The notes beneath the pieces are model-generated. The model worked only from the letters and a program-made list of their open reading frames with translations, was not told the DNA's origin and ran no database searches. This document shows, in pieces, positions 54,483 through 64,000 of a stretch of DNA of 64,000 nt. Position 1 is the stretch's first letter. Every line of letters starts with the position of its first letter. A program made the position numbers and the translations under genes. The DNA is from Callipepla californica brunnescens (taxonomy: Eukaryota > Chordata > Aves > Galliformes > Odontophoridae), in assembly GCA_023055505.1 (NCBI GenBank), contig JALIRH010000002.1, forward strand, positions 21,638,437 through 21,702,436. Direction: 5' to 3'.

Positions 54483-56159
54483 TAGGAACAGCAAATGAGA
54501 TACAGAAGTGGCAGCCCTTTTACCAGCCACCAAAAAAATGAGCAAACAATTAAGGCAGATGAACAGTCTGCCAAAAACTGAAATAATTTCTTTGTTTAAG
54601 TCCTTCGTTCAGAAGATGTCAGGAAGTTCACTTACGTAGATCTTACTCATGTCAAATAAAGATGGAAAAGTGTCTGGGAAGAATTCTTCAAAAGAAGTAA
54701 CAGAATTCCAGGACAGTATGAGGGAATACCCATGAATTCTGAGCACAATATGAGGCTGTTGATTAGATCATCCAATCCTGATGTATATCTCTGATTGAAA
54801 CTACTGCTGATGAAAACCAACACTCAAAGTAAGAGAATGGCAGCAAACCTGGCGATGATCCTAGGAAAGTCAGCAAAACTGAGATGATGTGAATGGAATG
54901 TTGACTGCAAATAGTTATAAAATAGTCAGGTGACATGATGTGACAGACCATGAACAATGATTGTGTAAAAGAAAATTCTTCACCTGTAGAATAGGAACCC
55001 TTTAAATCAACAGAGAAAAAAAAAAAAAAGAAAAGAAACACAAAACAACACCCACATAAACCAAACCGAACTGAACAACAGATACAGTTCCAGGCCCTGT
55101 TTTGCTTGGATTTTAAAAGCTACTGATATCTATTTAAGTACTTGTGAAGAACTATTAGCGATGAGTTAAGGTGGCTAGACAAACAATTAAAAGCTACATT
55201 TAAATTATGTTATGATTTACTTCAAGTCAGTAGGCTACAAGCCAAGTTGCCTGTAGCCAGCATAAGCAACAGCTAGCACAAGTAATTTATGGTTGAACCT
55301 TCCTCCCTCTCTCCTAATGAAGAGAAGCCACTGACACTGTGTTACCTAAGACTCCATAAACAGAACAGGAGATAAAGAAAGCCAAGAAAAACCTCCTTGG
55401 AAAGATAAAGAAAGGAATGCAACAGCTGAGAGAGGAAAATTGACTGCTGAGGTAAACGGAGGCATTACCAGCTGTAAACAGAGAACTGGAAAAAAATTAC
55501 TGAAGGTGACCAGAGCAGAGAACCTGTAAATGCTTTGAACTTGTGAATGCTTTGAACTTAAAGGAGCTGAATCTCCATTATCTCTGCTGCAGACCATCTC
55601 CAGATACTCAAGACTCACAGGACATCTGGCCAGCAGACTGTTGAGATTTTATTCACAGAGACTCCTTAGCTCTCTATGGTAGTGTATGTTCTAGTAGTGC
55701 TTGTCTGTTAGAGTCCATTAGACTTTTTATCTCAGTAGTTGGATGCCCACTATTCACATTTGTCACTTCAGCAACAGATTTGGCATTTCTAGGTGGGCTT
55801 GAAGGTTGAGTGAACTGAGAGAAAGTACCTTTCAGAACTAGAGGTTTGAAGGATCACCCTTTTTCCTTCTCTAAATGTAAGAAAGGTGCGAGTGCTAAGA
55901 TGACTTTATTTTGAAATAAAAAAGTTATCTCCTCTTACAATATTATAAAAGAGGTTGGAAAATGCTGAAAGTTAGTAATTCGTTCTCCAAACATATATCA
56001 CACCTTTGGAATGTCAGGAGTCTGAGACAAACATGTATCTGCTATCAGAAAAGCCTAATAAGATCATGTATCAAACCCTAGACTAACCAAGTGGTCACTG
56101 GCTCTGCTGAATAAAGGGATGCAAGAGGAGGTCAGGATCTGTCTCAGTAGTCCTTTATT
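54483..56159. other. Intergenic, no recognised content
   Basis: About 1.7 kb, A-rich near 55017-55030; no coding or repeat signal recognised. Confidence 0.45.
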
Positions 56160-56505
56160 TCACAGTATCACAGAATCACCATGGTTGGAAAAGACCTCCA
56201 AGATCCTTGAGTCCAACTGTCTACCTATCACCAATATTTCCCATGAAACCATGTATAACATCTAAACGTTTCTTGAACACCTCCAGGAATGGTGATTTTA
56301 CCACCTCCCTGGGCAGCCCACTCCAGCATCTGACCACTCTCTTGGAGAAGTAGTATTTCCTAACATACAACCTGAATCTCCCCTGATGCAACTTGAGGCC
56401 ATTCCTTCTCGTCCTATTGCTGGTTACATGAGAGAAAAGGCTGACCCCCACCTCACCGCAACCTCTCTTCAGGTAGTTGTAGAGCAGTATCCATTTGATA
56501 ATGGA
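56160..56505 (-). mobile_element. CR1 LINE 3' fragment, minus strand
   Basis: Antisense 3' end atcacagaatcaccatggtt, then ggaaaagacctccaagatcc and caccaatatttcccatgaaa. The minus strand encodes [20 protein letters not shown] and [20 protein letters not shown]. Same subfamily type as the copy at 54371-54482. Confidence 0.92.
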
Positions 56506-59500
56506 TGAAGAAAAGCAATGGCAGACTGTGAGTACATCCTCCCCAAACCAAAACCACAGAAGCCTTTTTTGGATGACAGTGTTAAAGTGGTGAGGCAAAA
56601 AACAGAGAGTGCATTTATTAGTTTGTGGATAGGTTAAAACTCTATGGAGAGGGAGCAACTCACATGAGCTATGTCATGGTGAGTGTAATTACTAGCAAAA
56701 TGATCATGGGAAAGTTTCTTTCACTGTGTGCTCAGGCTAACAGGTGATAGCATTTCAGGACATACCACAGGATCGGTCACTGCCAGGAACCTGTTTCAGA
56801 TTGTGTGGTTCAGTACCAGTGCTTGGTTTGGAAGTAAAATGTTGTGCAGTTACTCAGTACACCTCCTTCAGCTTCAGTATGCAAGGCCAAGAAGCCCTTA
56901 AGAGATGACCAGATACTCATCTCAGAGAAGGAGGACAGAGAGCTTAGGCAAGACAGTAATGTAAGCAAAAGACCTAACTCTCTCTAATTTAGTGGAAGAA
57001 GGAAAAAGTTTGAGATGGAAAATGGTGTCATAAGTCTATGGACCTGTGTAAAATGTGGATGGTGTCTGAACATGCACAAATTAGGTTGAACTCACCCTCT
57101 GGGAAATTCAGGAATAAAAAAAAAAAGCTGGACAAGATTACAGAGTGGAGTGTGATGATCTAGGATAAAAAGATGTAGAAATGCATGTTAGGAAGTTATG
57201 ATTTATATACCAGCAGTTCAGATATAAAAGTAATAAAATGAGTTGATGATTTCTGGACTATCAAACAGGTTGTGAAGTGGATCCTTCTTATCCCAAACTG
57301 AGTAAGGAAACAGGGATCATCTTATGATAGTATTGCCAATTGCCAGAATTATTTCCAACTTCAAGCGAGAAAGCCAGCACAGCTGCTAGGGCATTGATAG
57401 AACAGATGTTTCTCTGAAGGAAACTGGCTATGACTCAGGCTTGTGTGTCATAGGAGAAATTATAAATGATCACATCTGGCGTTAGGGTTTACCCACGGGC
57501 TCCACATTCCTGGACATCCCCAGGGAGGGCTACTGAACACTAAAGATGACTCTGAGAGATGAAGCAGCACGGGAAAGCTAGAGATGGAAATTCCCCAGTA
57601 ATCCTGGTGCTGCAGTGACGAACTGCTGCATCTCATGAGATAGAAGAGACTTGAGGATGCTCCATTTGTGATTAGGAGGGTGGCTGCCAAATAAATTACA
57701 ACCATATGGTCCAACAGACAGATGGATTCAAGGTGTGTTAAAGACAGTGTCAGCTACACACCACCAGGTAGCCAGGCGTGCATTAGAAGCAAATGTTCAA
57801 AAGATGGATAAAGTAGCATGCTTGCTGCACCTGGTAGAATGAAATATTGAAAGCTGAGTAAAAGAGAGCCAAAGGAAACGAAGGAAGACAAAAGAAACAT
57901 TCTGAGACCTCACAGGTTGGGACCTCTTAGAAATATCAAGGAGACCAGCCCTACTATGTTGAAGCAAAAAGGGGGAAGAAAGACCTGAAAAAAAAATTTC
58001 TAGTTTTCAAATTTAAATTCGTGAATGGTTCATTAATGAAGCTGAGGATTCAACTTTTCTTTTATTGAGAAAACAAAACAGAACCTGTCTGTGACAGAAA
58101 AAGATAAACCCCACAGTATCTCTCTCACTGTTTCGGTGCAAGGAAACACATTTAAATTTGTGGTTTCAGGGTTTCTTGTGATTGATGGTAGGTGGATATT
58201 GGATGCACCTGACTAAAATTGCACACTTGTGAGAAGTTCAAAGGGAAAGGTGATATATGCCAGTTAAAAATACACTCTGACAGAGTAATCAGTGACCAGT
58301 GAATATTTCAGTAAGGACATACAGTAAAAGAGCAGCACGTATTGTCCAAGATGTGAAGCTATATTAAAAAATGAAGGAAATATGAAATCAAAATCTAAAG
58401 CAGTCTGATCCAATGGCCAATGATCACTCTAAATTTTTTGTCTATCCTAGACACAGAATATTTGACAGCTGAACAGATGCTTCATCTATGAAGTCTGGCT
58501 GATCCTGACTTCCTGTACAGGAAGAGGAACAGAAACTGGGAAATTCATACAAGTCAGTAGCACGAATGCTGAAGCCATTGCAAAGTAATTGGAGGATACA
58601 GTGTTGGACAAGACCTCTAAATCCTGAACAACAGCCAAGCTCTGTAATACTGGAACTGAGGTTGGTAGGAGCTGTGTTGCCTGTCTGGAAATAGACAAGT
58701 GAAAAGACAGAGTGTTACTGAAAATATTAGAAATTTTAAGAAAAAATATCTTCTTTCTTTCTGCATATAGAACTTGCTGCAGAAGCACTGAGAAGGAGAC
58801 AGTCGAGTTCTCCTTATTGAGATATTAAGGACTGTGTGGGATTCAGCTGTGGGTAAAGAAAGGGAAATACAGACTTGATGGAAACTATTCATCCTTACCC
58901 AGGACCATTCTCAGCTAAATGATTGCTTAGTGCCTCATTTTAGATCAGTCTGCAGAGGAATAAGAAAACTGCATTAACTGACATATGAAAAAAAGTGTAT
59001 TTCAGAGCAGTGTGTAAATGTGATCTAATTAATAACATTTCTAATTAAATTATGTTTACTAACTCCAATGTAGAGGGCTTTTTTTGTATCAACCACCTGT
59101 GTTTTCTAGTTTACTCATTAAAAACTATACCTCGTATCAAAATATAACCCCAAATGCAGCTGATATGAAGTTGTCTCATGTAGAAGAAATATTAGAAAGT
59201 TCAAATTTTCAATGACTATTAGAAATGCTATGAAAGCAGCCAGATGCTGCTTTATGGTCTTGATAATTGTTTATCACAGTGGCAGATACTGGCATGAATC
59301 AAAAGAAGGAAGAATACCAGTGGAGTTTTCTTTGGGTGGTCCCCCACAGCTGCTGGAATCTTAAATACGTCAATGTAGCATCTCACTGCAGTTTTACTAA
59401 CAGTGTTATAGTGTTAATAATGCTAATAATATACTAATTACATATGCCTTCTGATGTAAAAGTGGTTTGTTAACAGCTGAAGCAAGTAATGTGCCAAAAA

Positions 59501-62500
59501 GGCAGCCAGTTGCATAGCTCAAGAGTGGATAGGTGCCTCCTGTCTCAGTCAAAGATGAGGCCGCTGTCTTGGCCACAGTGAAGTGCTGACTTAACTAACC
59601 ATCACCTGGTAAGGCTTAAATGGCACAGATGCCTGCCACAGTAGTCCTTGCTTTGGATAATGGTCTCATTTATTACAGGAGGGCCTGTGGGCCAAGCAGA
59701 TGGTACCTTACATGGGCTATAGTTACCACAGAAACATTTTCTTGAGCATTTTTCTCTTGCAGAATCAAGAGTAGATACTGACATGTGCTGTTATCTGACA
59801 CGGGAGATTTGGGGAAAAAGTCCTTGGATATATAAAGTAATGTAGCATCTGAGAGAGCAAAAGCAACTGCTGAAATAAACCTCCAAGAAAGAAATGGAAT
59901 TAAAGTTAAAAGGCTACCAGTAAAAAAAAGAAGCAGCGAACGCTTTTAACTTAAGGGAATCCACTTGAGTCCATGCAGGTGGCCATTGCCTGTCCACCAA
60001 GGCTCCCAGGGTGTTTGAATAAGAGATAAGTAAGATGCGCTACAAAGCAGTGCTTGGCTTTGTACAGTTGTGAATGTATCTTGTGAAATTTATGTCTCTA
60101 TCTTGGGCATGAAGTGCCCACAATTCAGATTTAGCAACAAGTGCTGATCCTGCTCTCATAAACATTTGAGTCTGTGGAAAAATACAAGCAAAACAACATA
60201 AATAATCTCAAAACCTATAATGTATTCTCTCTGCAAACTTTTGTGGAAATAAGGAAGACACTGAAAGTGGCATGAGTTTTCAGAACAGAATGCATTCATT
60301 TCAATTTATGTATTGGGAATGGACAGTTTATAGTAATAAAGCATTAACTTACTGTGTACAAAAAGCCTTTATTGCAATTCCTTCTCTTTAATTGTTTTTT
60401 TCCTTTTCTTTATTTTTCCTCTACTATTGGTTTTACAGTCTCTGATTTACTCTTGGTATTTTGTTCGTTCTTGAATACACAGATATTACACCTGTTACGA
60501 TGTATTTTTCTCTTTCCTTTAGCTCGTTAATTTTCCATTCTTTTCTTTCATACCAATTTCTTCTGTGTGTTTTTGAGCATGGGTTTTCTTCTTTGAAAGG
60601 TAATTCTGGGCTTTCATACTAAAAGTTCAGGTTTATTGCTTTAAAAAGGCCTTGTTATATAAGAAAAAGAAATGACTGATTTGCTAACCTTTTTTTTTTT
60701 TTTTTTTTTACTCTTTAGTTATTAACAAGTCTTCTGGGGATTATATAAGTTCAGAGATTCTTGAACTTCTGCCAGAAGTGTGGTACATTTCCATTGGGTA
60801 TATATAACTCTTTAATGCCTAGGATGCAGCTGGATAGATTGGGTTTACACACACCCAGAGTCTCATGCATGTATCTGTTCCAAAAATGATTCTCTCTTTT
60901 GCCATAACTCTTACTACACTGTTATGTAATAAAGAGCCAGGTGCCAACAATCTTAGCAATGATGCCCCAGCTAAATCTGTTTTAGATAGAAGTACACCTG
61001 CCAGAAGTATTTCCCAGGACATGCTATCATTTATTCTACAAATTCAAATAATGCTTATTCTCTTGATTAAATTGCACCTAAAAGTCTAGTCAGATACATA
61101 AAGAAAACATGGTAGATATGCCAAAAAATGAATAAATTGGAGTCTCTGATCACTGATAGAGATTTTATAGCCCTAGAGCTCTGTGAATTCCAACGGAATT
61201 ACTTCAAATTTATACCACTTGAGCATGAAAAGAATTGGAAGTGCCTGTATGAATTTTCTATTATTCTCTGGAAGGATATTTGCAGAGATACATTCTACTG
61301 TAGTTTTATTGAATTGTGTGCAACAGTAATGAGTATGTGACTTCTGTGTCTGTCCTGAGCTCTAGACTTTGTATTTAGAGGCTGGGTAACCTCAGAAAGA
61401 TTGTTTCTAAGCTCAGCAAATGTGAGACTGTCTGCTCTACAGGGGTAATTTATTGACTTTAATGAATGCGAAATTTCACTATTGACATCACTGTGTAACC
61501 ATGTAGGGCACCAAGACACAAGGGTACAGTAGTCTACTTTTTGTTGGAGCTTTTGTGGAGTAGTTATGACTTAAGAGTGGAAGAGTTAGGCTTTCAAAGC
61601 CTAAATGCTTCTTTCTGTAAACAGATCAAATGTTATTTCTCAGAAGTCACTGGTGAGAAGACAGGCCCAGCCTGGCTCCCAGCAGCACCACAAAATGACC
61701 TCAAGGGATTCTGGATGCTGGCATTCTGCTGTGTTTATCCAGACCTGCTGATCTCTGTGCTGCCACTGGAGCATAATATTCTAGCTTTGCAGCCACAATT
61801 TCAGCCTTCCTATGCAAATTCTCGTGAGGTTTTTCAAACAGCAGGTATTTCTTGAGAACCATTTCTGCTCTAAATCACCCTTGTGAAGAACCTATTTGTT
61901 TCCACTAAACATGACAGGAGTTAAAGTGATTTCAGGTGGTGACACCATGTTAAAATCTGTTTTGAGAATAGGTGCCTTACAGAATTTGGAAGTATGGGGA
62001 ATTTTACAAATCTGCTCAAATCCAGATTCTGTATGACTGAAAGTTTTTATTGTCACAGAACCATGAAATATGAGATCATCTTATGTCATTTCCTGCAGTG
62101 GTTTGTGCCAAAAGAAGTTGTCTATGACACCTCCTGGGATGTCAAGGGGAAATAGGAGACAGACTAGCAAATATACTGGGTTAGTTTCTGAAGCCTTATT
62201 GCCGTGATGTCTGTGAATGAAAAGTGTATTTGTGGACCATTATGGGGAACTGTTCTCTGCCTTTTACTACACTGTAGAGGAAGGCTGTGTCTCTCTCACA
62301 GGACAGGGTTTTTCTATTTGAATTGCATGATTTTGCTTTTCAGCTGAAAGCCAGTCTCATCTTCCGTGCAAAGTAGGTGATAGTAGGTTGTCTTGAAAGG
62401 TCATAAGTTATCTAATGATGTAACTGGGAATTTTAAATTCAGAGATTATCCCTGTTCAAACTTCATATTATTTTAAGATTTCATAATTGAGATGATTACA

Positions 62501-62572
62501 GAATTGTCAGAAGTCCCTGCTTGCTTTATTGTATTAGAACTAAAACTTCTGCTTGAGGATGAAGCTTATGGG
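56506..62572. other. Intergenic, no recognised content
   Basis: About 6 kb of AT-rich DNA with a T-run at about 60690-60710. Short open frames only, no domain recognised. Confidence 0.45.
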
Positions 62573-62812
62573 TTAAAATCAGGGGTCAGTAAAGTAAAGA
62601 ACATCTCGTGGTTGGGGTCTACTACAGGCCACCTGGTCAGAAGATCCTGTTTATGAGGCCTTCTTGCATCAACTGCAGGAGGTGTTGTGTTCATTGGCTC
62701 TTGTCCTGATGTGGGAGTTCAACCACACAGACATCTGCTGAGGTAGTGGCACGGCAGTGGCAGGTAGTCCAGGACATTCCTGGAGTCTCAATAATAACCC
62801 TTAAGAGATTGA
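62573..62812 (+). mobile_element. CR1 LINE internal fragment, plus strand
   Basis: Matches the endonuclease-side region of CR1 ORF2: ggttggggtctactacaggc, cacctggtcagaag, tgggagttcaaccacacaga and atctgctgag. Same strand as the copy at 63200-63575. Confidence 0.8.
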
Positions 62813-63199
62813 GATGAACCAAACTGACTCCTAGTTAGCCGTATCCTAGGTTCTCCTTTGCTTCTCATATCTGCTTGAGTGGAGCATAACTGTTGATTTT
62901 CATCTTCAAATAGATATAATGAAAAATAACTAGCCCAGTGCTTCCTACCACATGGCTCAGGGACTGCAGAACAGGGATAATGTTCCTTGTACAAGGAGCT
63001 GAGCTGAATGATGAAAAATGTGGACACCTTCATTGTCTATGGAAAACTTTGAGGGATGACTATGCTCTGTAGATCCCAAAATGTGGAATTTACTGCACTA
63101 GCTTGTGTGTGTGTAACACTTCTGAGTGATTACTCCCTTCAGCTATCCTATGACCCATCTGATGGGCTACCTGTACTGTTAGGAACATTGTACTATTTG
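62813..63199. other. Sequence between two CR1 pieces
   Basis: About 390 bp without a recognised signal. It may be degraded CR1 body or unrelated sequence. Confidence 0.35.
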
Positions 63200-63575
63200 A
63201 GAGCATTGAAAGGAGAGCTATGAAGATGATGAGGGGTCTGGAAGGCAAGATGCTAGAGGTGTGGCTGAGGTCCCTGAGTTTGTGCAGCCCAGAGCAGAGG
63301 AGCTGAGGGGAGGCCTGATGGCGGCTGCAGCTCCTCACAGCGACAGGACCTGAAGGAACAGCATGGAGCTGTGTCAGGGGAGGGGTGGGTGGGGGTTAGG
63401 GACAGGTTCTGCACCAGAGGATGGTGGGCATGGAACAGGCTGCCCAGGGCAGTGGGCACAAACCCAGGTGCTGGAGTTCAGGGAGTGTTTGGGCAACACT
63501 CAGAAATATAGTTTGACTATAGAGTTTTGTGAAGCCAGGATTTGTACTCAGTGATCCTTGGGATATTCTGTGACT
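63200..63575 (+). mobile_element. CR1 LINE 3' fragment, plus strand
   Basis: Reads gaaaggagagctatgaagat, gatgaggggtctggaaggc, gctgaggggaggcctgatgg, aacaggctgcccagggcagt, ending atccttgggatattctgtga-ctccatag. A GC-rich CR1 subfamily. Confidence 0.88.
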
Positions 63576-64000
63576 CCATAGGCCCCTAAAGCAAGGTCTG
63601 GCCATCTTTGTCCCAGCAGCACAGAAGGTCTGGCCTTCACCGGTGACAGAGTTAATGTTAGAAGTATAGATCAGCCTATCTGATTTCAGTTCAACCTCCT
63701 TCTTCTTCCATAAATGGGATTACTAGGAGTCTGTGAAGGGGAGGATCTACTAAACTAGGCTTCTTTTGATTAGCAGATGTTCCCTTATGTCTTAGGCTCA
63801 GGTAATGTAAAATTTGAGTGACCCTAAGAGTCTTTTAGGAGAGCTGGAAGTAAGTGTGGGGTACGGGGTATGAATAGATCCTGAATCAGCGGGGTCAAAC
63901 CTGATTTTTTTGCAGCAGCTTTTTCTGTGCAGTATCCAGCAGATCCTGGGCACAGCTGAGAAGATGAAAAGCTATAAAGATGTTAGTGCTGGTAATATTG
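63576..64000. other. Right end of window
   Basis: Unique-looking sequence; nothing recognised. Confidence 0.4.

Overview
The window is vertebrate nuclear DNA, most likely from a bird and plausibly a galliform. The genes are split by introns with standard GT-AG borders, there are CpG-island promoters, and the dominant repeats are fragments of CR1, the characteristic LINE of birds and reptiles. No bacterial, phage or plasmid features were seen. Gene identities come from recognising the encoded proteins; no search was run.

Left third (1-11.9 kb): the first four coding exons of TMEM67 (meckelin, a ciliary transition-zone membrane protein) lie on the minus strand between 5482 and 371, and the gene runs off the left edge. 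Its start codon sits in a CpG island (about 5140-6080) that also faces RBM12B on the plus strand, so the two genes appear to share a divergent promoter. RBM12B encodes five RNA-recognition motifs in one uninterrupted coding exon (9253-11349), preceded by a probable untranslated exon at 8433-8478.

Middle (11.9-30.9 kb): CIBAR1 (FAM92A), a BAR-domain protein of the ciliary base, is complete on the minus strand. Eight coding exons run from 30634 down to 14996. All the junctions join in frame and give 284 residues. It is tail-to-tail with RBM12B. Its promoter is a second CpG island (about 30440-30800) with GC boxes and a plausible RFX X-box close to the start codon. The order and orientations (TMEM67 minus, RBM12B plus, CIBAR1 minus) match, mirrored, the arrangement I recall from human 8q22.

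Right half (31-64 kb): no protein-coding exon could be supported. It looks like a gene-poor interval and holds CR1 fragments on both strands, one 2.2-kb-spaced direct duplication, a copy of a non-CR1 repeat that also occurs in CIBAR1 intron 3, homopolymer tracts and AT-rich unique sequence.

Functionally, two ciliopathy-linked genes bracket an RNA-binding-protein gene. The most useful observations are the short, unexpanded linker in RBM12B, the X-box at CIBAR1, a nine-codon upstream ORF ending two bases before the TMEM67 start, the simple-sequence acidic tail exon of CIBAR1, and two repeat pairs outside the CR1 family. Nothing amounts to a clearly new biological system.
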